Part shown: positions 12,481-25,100 of the stretch, one piece after another
Position numbering within the stretch: position 1 is the stretch's first letter
How the letters are laid out: each line of letters begins with the position of its first letter
From: Diorhabda sublineata
Lineage: Eukaryota > Arthropoda > Insecta > Coleoptera > Chrysomelidae
DNA: 64,000 nt
Direction: 5' to 3'
Assembly: GCF_026230105.1 (NCBI RefSeq)
Contig: NC_079484.1
Coordinates: 2,929,805 to 2,993,804, forward strand
Made by a program: the position numbers and the translations under genes
The notes under the pieces: model-generated
Told to the model about the DNA's origin: nothing
The model's database searches: none
The model's input: only the letters and a program-made list of their open reading frames with translations

Positions 12481-13567
12481 TTAAGAAAAAAGCAATATGT
12501 ATAATTCAATATAAAATAATTAATTTAACTACTTTATTCATATACTTAGATTCGAAACGACAGATATTTTTATGAAGGTCGAAACGTCTAACATTACATA
12601 TATAAGAAATGGAAAATTGAAGAAATTTCCAGAGATGTATCTCGAAATCAATTTCTTTGAACAAATCTCCTTTTTTGCTGTAGTTTTCGATGTTTGTTTT
12701 ACAATTTCTATGTTAAATTTTGTATAAAATGGGATCCGAAACGTAGAATTTCCTTCAAAACTTTGTTCAAAATAAAATTACACCAAGTTTTATGGTTTAA
12801 AACCTAAAGGTCTTCAGCCAAACTATATTTTACTTAAAATCCTAAATTAAAATGCCTTTAGTCATAAAGTCATGTTTTCAAAATTCAAATAAATGAATTT
12901 TAATATAACATTTATTGAATTACAACTAATATCTGATTTTATGTTAATAAAAGACTTTTTAAAACTAATTTCTCCATCTTACTAATCCCCAAAATGGAAT
13001 GTAATTTATCAATTTTAATAAAAATACAATAAAACTTTGTGTATGTATTTAAATAAAAGCAAATAAATCGGCGAAACATTTTTTTAAACTTCATTTTATA
13101 TGTAAATTTTTAGTTTATATTAATATTTATAATAAATAAACTTCTAATTGTTTATAAAACTTACCTGCGCAAATCTACAAAGCACGTCAGAATGGACAAT
13201 TACAACATGTCTGTTCGGATTTCAAGGAGCGTTTGAGCACGTTATCCTGTTGCCTGGACTTCCGAGGAGAACAACGCTTCAGGATAAACTGAGCGCAGCT
13301 TTTTACCTTATTTGAATTGGATTCTCGAGTTTCATTGTGATTTTTAGTTATGTATCCTTTCAGATCGAGTATTTTCAAAATTGATTATAATAAATTGTAT
13401 TTTTCGAAATGAAAAACTGTAAATATTGATCGGTGATGAAAAACTTTTGTTTGTTTGTATGTAAAAAAGTTTTTCACTACAAAACTGTTTTCTTTTAAGC
13501 CTAAAAAGGTAATACCGATGTATACCAAAATTCCTAAACTTCTTGTTTAGTTAAAAAAAGTATAAAC
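12481..13567. other. AT-rich DNA, partly likely Penelope-like 3' sequence; no gene
   Basis: The repeated pattern 'gaaacg...' at 12552-12600 and 12737-12745 resembles the 3' tails of Penelope-like elements. A frame on the minus strand at 13187-13378 lacks an ATG and has no recognised motif. Nothing else was found. Confidence 0.35.
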
Positions 13568-13725
13568 TAATTGTGATGCTGTCTACATAGGACAGACATC
13601 TTAGTATTTAGAAAATAGACTAAGAGGTCATCAATACGATAAAAAACCAACCACTAAAAATCAAAAAAAAAAACATAAATTCAATTATAAAGATTAAAAA
13701 AAGTTCTTGAAACGAGAATTTTTGG
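13568..13725 (+). pseudogene. Penelope-like retroelement relic (GIY-YIG endonuclease region)
   Basis: The frame reads VYIGQTS, one stop, YLENRLRGHQYDKK, then KHKFNYKD, one stop, KKFLKRE. This is the characteristic order at the C-terminus of Penelope-like polymerases: GIY-YIG core (YIGQTS), the RL..H helix, and the HxFN..D..ILK.E segment. The core Tyr, Ile, Gly and the helix Arg are present. Two in-frame stops and the missing reverse transcriptase show it is a dead 3' fragment, as 5' truncation would produce. It is parallel to the copy at 12052-12206. Confidence 0.55.
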
Positions 13726-13923
13726 AAATTTTCAGCTCTTTTTTGTAAATCTCAATACAACTACGAATAATTTGACTAATAGCTGCTACGTATTTTTTAG
13801 TTTGAATATTAAACTTTGAAGTTGATAGATTCATAATATTTTTCGAAAGATATTACAAAATTATCCGCAATTCTTAACTAATTGATTCTCTGACGATCAA
13901 TACATAAGTATTTGAAAGCTCGG

Positions 13924-14137
13924 AATATATTAGAGCTAGTTTGGTGTTTAATTTTGCCACAATCCCACAACGTAAACGCTCTTTTATATAGATATTCGAT
14001 CTATATTTATATCTAGATCTAGATTTATATCGATTCGATCTCAATTTTATGTCAATATATTAGAGTTAGTACACTTTGGTGTTCAATTTTGCCACAATCC
14101 CACAACGTAAACGCTCTTTTATATAGATATTCGATCT
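13924..14137. repeat. Direct duplication of an ~80-bp segment
   Basis: The segment starting aatatattagagctagt at 13924-14002 recurs at 14054-14137 with the shared core gccacaatcccacaacgtaa. The copies differ by a four-base insertion and a few substitutions. The ~50 bp between them is rich in tatatcta/gatcta motifs. The origin is unknown. Confidence 0.7.
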
Positions 14138-14339
14138 AGGTAGCATGGAATTGTAAGTAGCCTTCACCAAATTTTAAATTATCGAGGCTATTTTACACAG
14201 AAAAACTCATTTGGAAAAAAGGTTCATATAAAGTGTTTTATTCAGAAAAACTCGTTATGAATATTGTAAATCAGGTTACTTTTATTGAAAATACTATTTT
14301 ATAATGACATAAATACAAAATACATAAAGACATTTTATT

Positions 14340-16999
14340 TTTTTTTAATTACGTATTGTAATTAAAAGTGAGAAAGTATTCGAAATTTCAATTCAATAAC
14401 TTTGATTAGAAAATTCCATTTAAACAATCTAACCAAATAAATTAAATAAAGGGTGGTAATAAAAACCATATTAAAGGGTTATTCAATTGTAAGAAAGTGT
14501 ATCTTTGAATACAAATGAAAGAAAAATATACAATACAAAGTATAAATATGTTTTCTCTATAAATCCTCAAAATTAGTCATTATTTAAATGTGAATTCCAG
14601 ATATTTTTGTATATCCCATTGAAAAATTCAACAAAATATGAAAATAAGAAATGTTCAAAATCTCTAAGTTATACCGGGACTTGATTAAAAAAAATTCGGG
14701 AATACTAGGTGACGTGACATAAAACACACCCGTAACTTTTGCAGGGACAATCTGTACAAACTGAAAGTAGCAAAAATGAATTTTCAAATCGATTTTTAAC
14801 GAAAAGTTACTCTTTGTTCAACTCGATCAAATTTATGGTTTAGGAGATACGTAGATTTTTAGATCGTTGTACATGTCAATTAAACCGTTCGCTATAAAGA
14901 GACATTCTGAAGAAAATTATCATAAATTTTTTTTGGTAAATAGTTATTGAATTGAAAGAATGTGTATGTTTGAATACAAATGTAAGAAAAATATACAATA
15001 CAAAGTATAAATATGTTTTCTCTATAAATCCTCAAAATTAGTCATTATTTAAATGTGAATTCCAGATATTTTTGTATATCCCATTGAAAAATTCAACAAA
15101 ATATGAAAATAAGAAATGTTCAAAATCTCTAAGTTATACCGGGACTTGATTAAAAAAAATTCGGGAATAACTAGATGACGTGACATAAAACACACCCGTA
15201 ACTTTTGCAGGGACAATCTGTACAAACTGAAAGTAGCAAAAATGAATTTTCAAATCGATTTTTAACGAAAAGTTACTCTTTGTTCAACTCGATCAAATTT
15301 ATGGTTTAGGAGATACGTAGATTTTTAGATCGTTGTACATGTCAATTAAACCGTTCGCTATAAAGAGACATTCTGAAGAAAATTATCATAATTTTTTTTT
15401 TGGTAAATAGTTATTGAATTGAAAGAATGTGTATCTTTGAATACAAATGTAAGAAAAATATACAATACAAAGTATAAATATGTTTTCTCTATAAATCCTC
15501 AAAATTAGTCATTATTTAAATGTGAATTCCAGATATTTTTGTATATCCCATTGAAAAATTCAACAAAATATGAAAATAAGAAATGTTCAAAATCTCTAAG
15601 TTATACCGGGACTTGATTGAAAAAAAATCGGGAATAACTAGAGGACGTGACATAAAACACACCCGTAACTTTTGCAGGGACAATCTGTACAAACTAAAAG
15701 TAGCAAAAATGAATTTTCAAATCGATTTTTAACGAAAAGTTACTCTTTGTTCAACTCGATCAAATTTATGGTTTAGGAGATACGTAGATTTTTAGATCGT
15801 TGTACATGTCAATTAAACCGTTCGCTATAAAGAGACATTCTGAAGAAAATTATCATAAATTTTTTTTTGGTAAATAGTTATTGAATTGAAAGAATGTGTA
15901 TGTTTGAATACAAATGTAAGAAAAATATACAATACAAAGTATAAATATGTTTTCTCTATAAATCCTCAAAATTAGTCATTATTTAAATGTGAATTCCAGA
16001 TATTTTTGTATATCCCATTGAAAAATTCAACAAAATATGAAAATAAGAAATGTTCAAAATCTCTAAGTTATACCGGGACTTGATTAAAAAAAATTCGGGA
16101 ATAACTAGATGACGTGACATAAAACACACCCGTAACTTTTGCAGGGACAATCTGTACAAACTGAAAGTAGCAAAAATGAATTTTCAAATCGATTTTTAAC
16201 GAAAAGTTACTCTTTGTTCAACTCGATCAAATTTATGGTTTAGGAGATACGTAGATTTTTAGATCTTTGTACATGTCAATTAATCCGTTCGCTATAAAGA
16301 GACATTCTGAAGAAAATTATCATAAATTTTTTTTTGGTAAATAGTTATTGAATTGAAAGAATGTGTATCTTTGAATACAAATGTAAGAAAAATATACAAT
16401 ACAAAGTATAAATATGTTTTCTCTATAAATCCTCAAAATTAGTCATTATTTAAATGTGAATTCCAGATATTTTTGTATATCCCATTGAAAAATTGATCAA
16501 AATATAAAAATAAGAAATGTTCAAAATCTCTAAGTTATACCGGGACTTGATTAAAAAAAATTCGGGAATAACTAGATGACGTGACATAAAACACACCCGT
16601 AACTTTTGCAGGGACAATCTGTACAAACTAAAAGTAGCAAAAATGAATTTTCAAATCGATTTTTAACGAAAAGTTACTCTTTGTTCAACTCGATCAAATT
16701 TATGGTTTAGGAGATACGTAGATTTTTAGGTCGTTGTAGATACCAAGGGAAAAATTCGCCATAAAGAAACATTCTGAAGAAAATAATCAAAAATTTTTTT
16801 TGAATTATGTATTGCCGTCATTAAAAGAAAGTATTCGAAGTTTCAATTCAATAACTTGATTAAACTTTGGTAAATATGTGATTAGAAAATCCCATTTAAA
16901 CAAACGGACAAGTTATTGAATTGAAAGAATGTGTATGTTTGAATACAAATGTAAGAAAAATATACAATACAAAGTATAAATATGTTTTCTCTATAAATC
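14340..16999. repeat. 467-bp satellite, left array (5 copies plus longer edge form)
   Basis: The anchor gtcattatttaaatgtgaat recurs at 14576, 15041, 15508, 15975 and 16442, a period of 465-467 bp that varies with the length of an A/T run. Two edge segments (14340-14480 and 16796-16909) contain about 110 bp absent from the core units, around aaagtattcgaa, ttcaattcaataact and cccatttaaacaa. They are homologous to each other, so the array appears to derive from a longer parental repeat. The array stops at 16999 in mid-unit, after ctctataaatc. Confidence 0.95.
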
Positions 17000-17928
17000 A
17001 ATATTTAAATATATTTTAAAAAGTATAAATCTTACTTATTAGGTATTGGTTTCAAACTAACCCATTTGAGAGTCGTTTGAAATGCTCTGAAACACTATTT
17101 TTGTCACACGAATTTTTGTTTATTTTGAATCGAAGCGAAGGATTGTTATTTTTGTTTCTAAACTTGTTTTCGTCCGAGCAAAGCCCCCAAATCGAACAAA
17201 AACTTGTTCTAAGTCAGCACGATAAGGTCTCTGAAGATACTGATCTAAGTTATCATCTTGAAAAGAATTTCAAATATTGACTATAATGAGTTGAACGATT
17301 TGAAATAAAAATTTACTTTTCTAAAGAGGGTGATTTGGTTTATTGTTTTATTTATTTACAAAAAAACCCGCACTAACCGTATAAGATTATTATATTAGAA
17401 TACTTTGATTACTTTTAAAAAATTCAACAGTTGATCTTCAAATACTTTTTTTACCACCGTGGCATTTAAAGATGTACCTCGAGATGCAAAATATTTTTAT
17501 ATCTTAAAGAGGAATTCCTAGAATTCAGCGAGGCAAAGATTAAGAGCTTTAAGAAAAAACTCAATGGCGAGGAAGAAGACGGCGCTGAAAAGAAAAAAGA
17601 AAAATGACTAACAAAACTAGAGGTTCCACTAGGAGTCCAGGAATGCTAGCAGAAGCCAAATATAATTAAATCATAAGCATTTATTCTATTTTGAAGAATA
17701 ATATCTGTAAATGTAGCCAAAAATATTTGTCACAATAATTCTTGAAGCGTCAATTTTTTGTCATTCCCATAATATTGTTTGGTCGTCGTATACATTGAAA
17801 ATTTTTCACGTGACGAAAAAAGTTTGTAATTACCAATAACTATAATTTAACATAAAAAGAATCGAGAAAATTCCACATATTAATAACAATAAAGTGTTTA
17901 ATTGAACGATATCACAAAATTTAGGTTT
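16999..17928. other. Left part of a non-satellite island within the 467-bp array
   Basis: From 17000 the satellite gives way to different DNA. An open frame at 17077-17280 (+) has no ATG at its start and ends in LSYHLEKNFKY, 20 bp before a possible AATAAA (17304); it may be a 3' exon or relic but matches nothing I know. At 17443-17590 lies one copy of a dispersed repeat (see the partner at 34240-34390). The rest, to the 3' end of the minus-strand gene, is featureless. Confidence 0.5.
17443..17590 (+). repeat. Dispersed repeat copy with decayed coding look
   Basis: It shares with 34240-34390 the blocks cttttttaccaccgt, then gatgtacctcgagatgca / gatataccaaaagatgcc, then tttttatatctt(a/g)aagaggaa, then ttcaacga/ttcagcga. 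Read as protein, both copies suggest KD(V/I)P(K/R)DA, YLEEE and a KLNG(E/Q)E tail, with frameshifts. The family is unknown, probably a mobile element. Confidence 0.45.
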
Positions 17929-18963
17929 TCACTTTAAACTTTCTGCTTGCGTTTGTAAATTAATACAATCGTCTTTTGTCTTGATATCAAACTTCACTGC
18001 ATCACATTTTTGTATTGATTTGAGAGGTTTAGCTGGCGGTATTGGTTTTTTCAAACCTCCTAATAAATTTCTAGGTCTAGAATCAGCATAAACGTAATCG
18101 TATTTCAAAGTTTCTGGATTCGAATCTTCGGGCTCGATAAATTTTGGCGTTTCATAAAGATGTGATTCGAAATATTCGACTTGTTCAACTGTATTTCTTC
18201 TTCTCTTATATACGTATAAAATAATTGTTATTATGATAATAATTAGTAAAGAAATACATACTGCTGTTATAATATTTGTTACATAAGTTGATTGTTGTTT
18301 TGGTTTAGCAGTGAAGAAATTGAAATGAGTTATGTAGAAGAATCCTTCACAACCATAATAGTAATTGGAAGAAGAATGATAAGATTCTGTAGAAACGTTA
18401 GTTACAAAAAGGACAGATTGATTTGTAGACCACAAGTTATCTCTTAAGCGATGTTGAAGTTCAAGTGCATAACTGGAGTTTTCGTTTTCGAATATGATTG
18501 ATATCTTAGAATCATTCATTCTAGATTCTCTGGCGAATCCTTTGTAGCAACTTTGTAAAGAATCCAGTTGAGTATCCCAAATATAAAGTAAATTCAGACG
18601 GCGTAAAAAGTAAAATCCCGTAGAATAGTTTGACGATTTCAATAATTCGTAGTATGAAGAACAGAAATTATCTATTTTATTTATGGATATTTCGAAAACA
18701 CCTTTTTCCAATATGATTGGACTTAGCACGTCATTCATGATCGATTTAGTGATTTTCGGAGCTGTTTCTTTTTTAAAATTACAATCAATAATATTGCAAT
18801 AACCAATAGTCGAAGTACTTGAATTTCGGAATCTTTCATTACCAGTTGAGTTCAAAAGATACGGTTTGGCGTTAATCGTTAAAATAGTCCATTCTCCAGA
18901 ATTTTCACTATTCACCAATATCACTAATAATAATTTGATACTCACACAAGCAAACTTAGTCAT
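17929..18963 (-). CDS. Predicted single-pass type I membrane protein, single exon, unknown family
   Basis: The 344-codon frame starts with ATG at 18963 in a good context (A at -3) and ends TGA at 17929. Residues 1-19 form a hydrophobic signal peptide. The predicted outer domain (about 20-226) has five cysteines (56, 61, 101, 139, 205) and several N-glycosylation sequons (38, 47, 112, 150, 162, 181, 189). Residues 227-252 are a strong membrane segment (ISLLIIIIITIILYVY), stopped by KRRR. The ~90-residue tail has clustered tyrosines (LYETP at 269-273, YDYVYADS at 288-295) and a proline motif PIPPAKP (307-313), which would suit SH2/SH3-type partners. I do not recognise the family; a receptor-like role is inference only. 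It lies alone in a 2.1-kb island inside a satellite array. A TATA-like TATAAATA lies about 120 bp upstream (19084-19091, minus) and a weak ATTAAA lies just past the stop. A retrocopy of a spliced gene is an alternative. Confidence 0.6.
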   Translation of the reverse strand: MTKFACVSIKLLLVILVNSENSGEWTILTINAKPYLLNSTGNERFRNSSTSTIGYCNIIDCNFKKETAPKITKSIMNDVLSPIILEKGVFEISINKIDNFCSSYYELLKSSNYSTGFYFLRRLNLLYIWDTQLDSLQSCYKGFARESRMNDSKISIIFENENSSYALELQHRLRDNLWSTNQSVLFVTNVSTESYHSSSNYYYGCEGFFYITHFNFFTAKPKQQSTYVTNIITAVCISLLIIIIITIILYVYKRRRNTVEQVEYFESHLYETPKFIEPEDSNPETLKYDYVYADSRPRNLLGGLKKPIPPAKPLKSIQKCDAVKFDIKTKDDCINLQTQAESLK

Positions 18964-19125
18964 TTTAATGATAATGATTCGAGTTTTACGTTTAAGTAAC
19001 CGATTCTGTTATCATTCGGTTTGTACTTCCTTCTACTTATTCTACTGCAACCGATTTTGTGTTGCGTTTTGGAAAATACCAAATATTTATAATAACTTTA
19101 CTATCTTTTAATATTAGGAAGTGAT

Positions 19126-22100
19126 TAGTCATTATTTAAATGTGAAAATTTTTGCATATTTCATTGATAAATTACACTAATTATGAAAATAAGAAATGTT
19201 CAAAATCTCTAAATTATACCGGGACTTGATTAGAAAAAATTCGGGAATAACTAGATGACGTGACATAAAACACACCCGTAACTTTTGCAGGGACAATCTG
19301 TACAAACTAAAAGTAGCAAAAATGAATTTTCAAATCGATTTTTAACGAAAAGTTACTCTTTGTTCAACTCGATCAAATTTATGGTTTAGGAGATACGTAG
19401 ATTTTTAGATCGTTGTACATGTCAATTAAACCGTTCGCTATAAAGAGACATTCTGAAGAAAATTATCATAAATTTTTTTTTGGTAAATAGTTATTGAATT
19501 GAAAGAATGTGTATGTTTGAATACAAATGTAAGAAAAATATACAATACAAAGTATAAATATGTTTTCTCTATAAATCCTCAAAATTAGTCATTATTTAAA
19601 TGTGAATTCCAGATATTTTTGTATATCCCATTGAAAAATTCAACAAAATATGAAAATTAGAAATGTTCAAAATCTCTAAGTTATACCGGGACTTGATTGA
19701 AAAAAAATCGGGAATAACTAGATGACGTGACATAAAAAACAACCCGTAACTTTTGCAGGGACAATCTGTACAAACTGAAAGTAGCAAAAACGAATTTTCA
19801 AATCGATTTTTAACGAAAAGTTACTCTTTGTTCAACTCGATCAAATTTATGGTTTAGGAGATACGTAGATTTTTAGATCGTTGTACATGTCAATTAAACC
19901 GTTCGCTATAAAGAGACATTCTGAAGAAAATTATCATAAATTTTTTTTTGGTAAATAGTTATTGAATTGAAAGAATGTGTATGTTTGAATACAAATGTAA
20001 GAAAAATATACAATACAAAGTATAAATATGTTTTCTCTATAAATCCTCAAAATTAGTCATTATTTAAATGTGAATTCCAGATATTTTTGCATATCCCATT
20101 GAAAAATTCAACAAAATATGAAAATAAGAAATGTTCAAAATCTCTAAGTTATACCGGGACTTGATTAGAAAAAATTCGGGAATAACTAGATGACGTGACA
20201 TAAAACACACCCGTAACTTTTGCAGGGACAATCTGTACAAACTGAAAGTAGCAAAAACGAATTTTCAAATCGATTTTTAACGAAAAGTTACTCTTTGTTC
20301 AACTCGATCAAATTTATGGTTTAGGAGATACGTAGATTTTTAGATCGTTGTACATGTCAATTAAACCGTTCGCTATAAAGAGACATTCTGAAGAAAATTA
20401 TCATAAATTTTTTTTTGGTAAATAGTTATTGAATTGAAAGAATGTGTATGTTTGAATACAAATGTAAGAAAAATATACAATACAAAGTATAAATATGTTT
20501 TCTCTATAAATCCTCAAAATTAGTCATTATTTAAATGTGAATTCCAGATATTTTTGTATATCCCATTGAAAAATTCAACAAAATATGAAAATAAGAAATG
20601 TTCAAAATCTCTAAGTTATACCGGGACTTGATTAAAAAAAATTCGGGAATAACTAGATGACGTGACATAAAACACACCCGTAACTTTTGCAGGGACAATC
20701 TGTACAAACTGAAAGTAGCAAAAACGAATTTTCAAATCGATTTTTAACGAAAAGTTACTCTTTGTTCAACTCGATCAAATTTATGGTTTAGGAGATACGT
20801 AGATTTTTAGATCGTTGTACATGTCAATTAAACCGTTCGCTATAAAGAGACATTCTGAAGAAAATTATCATAAATTTTTTTTGGTAAATAGTTATTGAAT
20901 TGAAAGAATGTGTATGTTTGAATACAAATGTAAGAAAAATATACAATACAAAGTATAAATATGTTTTCTCTATAAATCCTCAAAATTAGTCATTATTTAA
21001 ATGTGAATTCCAGATATTTTTGTATATCCCATTGAAAAATTCAACAAAATATGAAAATAAGAAATGTTCAAAATCTCTAAGTTATACCGGGACTTGATTA
21101 AAAAAAATTCGGGAATAACTAGATGACGTGACATAAAAAACAACCCGTAACTTTTGCAGGGACAATCTGTACAAACTAAAAGTAGCAAAAATGAATTTTC
21201 AAATCGATTTTTAACGAAAAGTTACTCTTTGTTCAACTCGATCAAATTTATGGTTTAGGAGATACGTAGATTTTTAGATCTTTGTACATGTCAATTAATC
21301 CGTTCGCTATAAAGAGACATTCTGAAGAAAATTATCATAAATTTTTTTTTGGTAAATAGTTATTGAATTGAAAGAATGTGTATCTTTGAATACAAATGTA
21401 AGAAAAATATACAATACAAAGTATAAATATGTTTTCTCTATAAATCCTCAAAATTAGTCATTATTTAAATGTGAATTCCAGATATTTTTGCATATCCCAT
21501 TGAAAAATTCAACAAAATATGAAAATAAGAAATGTTCAAAATCTCTAAGTTATACCGGGACTTGATTAAAAAAAATTCGGGAATAACTAGATGACGTGAC
21601 ATAAAACACACCCGTAACTTTTGCAGGGACAATCTGTACAAACTGAAAGTAGCAAAAATGAATTTTCAAATCGATTTTTAACGAAAAGTTACTCTTTGTT
21701 CAACTCGATCAAATTTATGGTTTAGGAGATACGTAGATTTTTAGATCGTTGTACATGTCAATTAAACCGTTCGCTATAAAGAGACATTCTGAAGAAAATT
21801 ATCATAAATTTTTTTTGGTAAATAGTTATTGAATTGAAAGAATGTGTATGTTTGAATACAAATGTAAGAAAAATATACAATACAAAGTATAAATATGTTT
21901 TCTCTATAAATCCTCAAAATTAGTCATTATTTAAATGTGAATTCCAGATATTTTTGTATATCCCATTGAAAAATTCAACAAAATATGAAAATAAGAAATG
22001 TTCAAAATCTCTAAGTTATACCGGGACTTGATTAAAAAAAATTCGGGAATAACTAGATGACGTGACATAAAAAACAACCCGTAACTTTTGCAGGGACAAT

Positions 22101-25100
22101 CTGTACAAACTAAAAGTAGCAAAAATGAATTTTCAAATCGATTTTTAACGAAAAGTTACTCTTTGTTCAACTCGATCAAATTTATGGTTTAGGAGATACG
22201 TAGATTTTTAGATCTTTGTACATGTCAATTAATCCGTTCGCTATAAAGAGACATTCTGAAGAAAATTATCATAAATTTTTTTTTGGTAAATAGTTATTGA
22301 ATTGAAAGAATGTGTATCTTTGAATACAAATGTAAGAAAAATATACAATACAAAGTATAAATATGTTTTCTCTATAAATCCTCAAAATTAGTCATTATTT
22401 AAATGTGAATTCCAGATATTTTTGTATATCCCATTGAAAAATTCAACAAAATATGAAAATAAGAAATGTTCAAAATCTCTAAGTTATACCGGGACTTGAT
22501 TAAAAAAAATTCGGGAATAACTAGATGACGTGACATAAAACACACCCGTAACTTTTGCAGGGACAATCTGTACAAACTGAAAGTAGCAAAAATGAATTTT
22601 CAAATCGATTTTTAACGAAAAGTTACTCTTTGTTCAACTCGATCAAATTTATGGTTTAGGAGATACGTAGATTTTTAGATCTTTGTACATGTCAATTAAT
22701 CCGTTCGCTATAAAGAGACATTCTGAAGAAAATTATCATAAATTTTTTTTTGGTAAATAGTTATTGAATTGAAAGAATGTGTATCTTTGAATACAAATGT
22801 AAGAAAAATATACAATACAAAGTATAAATATGTTTTCTCTATAAATCCTCAAAATTAGTCATTATTTAAATGTGAATTCCAGATATTTTTGTATATCCCA
22901 TTGAAAAATTCAACAAAATATGAAAATAAGAAATGTTCAAAATCTCTAAGTTATACCGGGACTTGATTAAAAAAAATTCGGGAATAACTAGATGACGTGA
23001 CATAAAACACACCCGTAACTTTTGCAGGGACAATCTGTACAAACTGAAAGTAGCAAAAATGAATTTTCAAATCGATTTTTAACGAAAAGTTACTCTTTGT
23101 TCAACTCGATCAAATTTATGGTTTAGGAGATACGTAGATTTTTAGATCTTTGTACATGTCAATTAATCCGTTCGCTATAAAGAGACATTCTGAAGAAAAT
23201 TATCATAAATTTTTTTTTGGTAAATAGTTATTGAATTGAAAGAATGTGTATGTTTGAATACAAATGTAAGAAAAATATACAATACAAAGTATAAATATGT
23301 TTTCTCTATAAATCCTCAAAATTAGTCATTATTTAAATGTGAATTCCAGATATTTTTGTATATCCCATTGAAAAATTCAACAAAATATGAAAATAAGAAA
23401 TGTTCAAAATCTCTAAGTTATACCGGGACTTGATTAAAAAAAATTCGGGAATAACTAGATGACGTGACATAAAACACACCCGTAACTTTTGCAGGGACAA
23501 TCTGTACAAACTGAAAGTAGCAAAAACGAATTTTCAAATCGATTTTTAACGAAAAGTTACTCTTTGTTCAACTCGATCAAATTTATGGTTTAGGAGATAC
23601 GTAGATTTTTAGATCGTTGTACATGTCAATTAAACCGTTCGCTATAAAGAGACATTCTGAAGAAAATTATCATAATTTTTTTTTTGGTAAATAGTTATTG
23701 AATTGAAAGAATGTGTATGTTTGAATACAAATGTAAGAAAAATATACAATACAAAGTATAAATATGTTTTCTCTATAAATCCTCAAAATTAGTCATTATT
23801 TAAATGTGAATTCCAGATATTTTTGTATATCCCATTGAAAAATTCAACAAAATATGAAAATAAGAAATGTTCAAAATCTCTAAGTTATACCGGGACTTGA
23901 TTAAAAAAAATTCGGGAATAACTAGATGACGTGACATAAAAAACAACCCGTAACTTTTGCAGGGACAATCTGTACAAACTAAAAGTAGCAAAAATGAATT
24001 TTCAAATCGATTTTTAACGAAAAGTTACTCTTTGTTCAACTCGATCAAATTTATGGTTTAGGAGATACGTAGATTTTTAGATCTTTGTACATGTCAATTA
24101 ATCCGTTCGCTATAAAGAGACATTCTGAAGAAAATTATCATAAATTTTTTTTTGGTAAATAGTTATTGAATTGAAAGAATGTGTATCTTTGAATACAAAT
24201 GTAAGAAAAATATACAATACAAAGTATAAATATGTTTTCTCTATAAATCCTCAAAATTAGTCATTATTTAAATGTGAATTCCAGATATTTTTGTATATCC
24301 CATTGAAAAATTCAACAAAATATGAAAATAAGAAATGTTCAAAATCTCTAAGTTATACCGGGACTTGATTAAAAAAAATTCGGGAATAACTAGATGACGT
24401 GACATAAAACACACCCGTAACTTTTGCAGGGACAATCTGTACAAACTGAAAGTAGCAAAAATGAATTTTCAAATCGATTTTTAACGAAAAGTTACTCTTT
24501 GTTCAACTCGATCAAATTTATGGTTTAGGAGATACGTAGATTTTTAGATCGTTGTACATGTCAATTAATCCGTTCGCTATAAAGAGACATTCTGAAGAAA
24601 ATTATCATAAATTTTTTTTTGGTAAATAGTTATTGAATTGAAAGAATGTGTATCTTTGAATACAAATGTAAGAAAAATATACAATACAAAGTATAAATAT
24701 GTTTTCTCTATAAATCCTCAAAATTAGTCATTATTTAAATGTGAATTCCAGATATTTTTGTATATCCCATTGAAAAATTCAACAAAATATGAAAATAAGA
24801 AATGTTCAAAATCTCTAAGTTATACCGGGACTTGATTGAAAAAAAATCGGGAATAACTAGAGGACGTGACATAAAACACACCCGTAACTTTTGCAGGGAC
24901 AATCTGTACAAACTAAAAGTAGCAAAAATGAATTTTCAAATCGATTTTTAACGAAAAGTTACTCTTTGTTCAACTCGATCAAATTTATGGTTTAGGAGAT
25001 ACGTAGATTTTTAGATCGTTGTACATGTCAATTAAACCGTTCGCTATAAAGAGACATTCTGAAGAAAATTATCATAAATTTTTTTTTGGTAAATAGTTAT

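Noticed and set aside
13187..13378. Minus-strand frame followed by a possible donor (cgcag|gtaagt)
   Set aside because: It starts at a non-ATG codon and has no family resemblance, and no partner exon was found, so it is not annotated as a gene.
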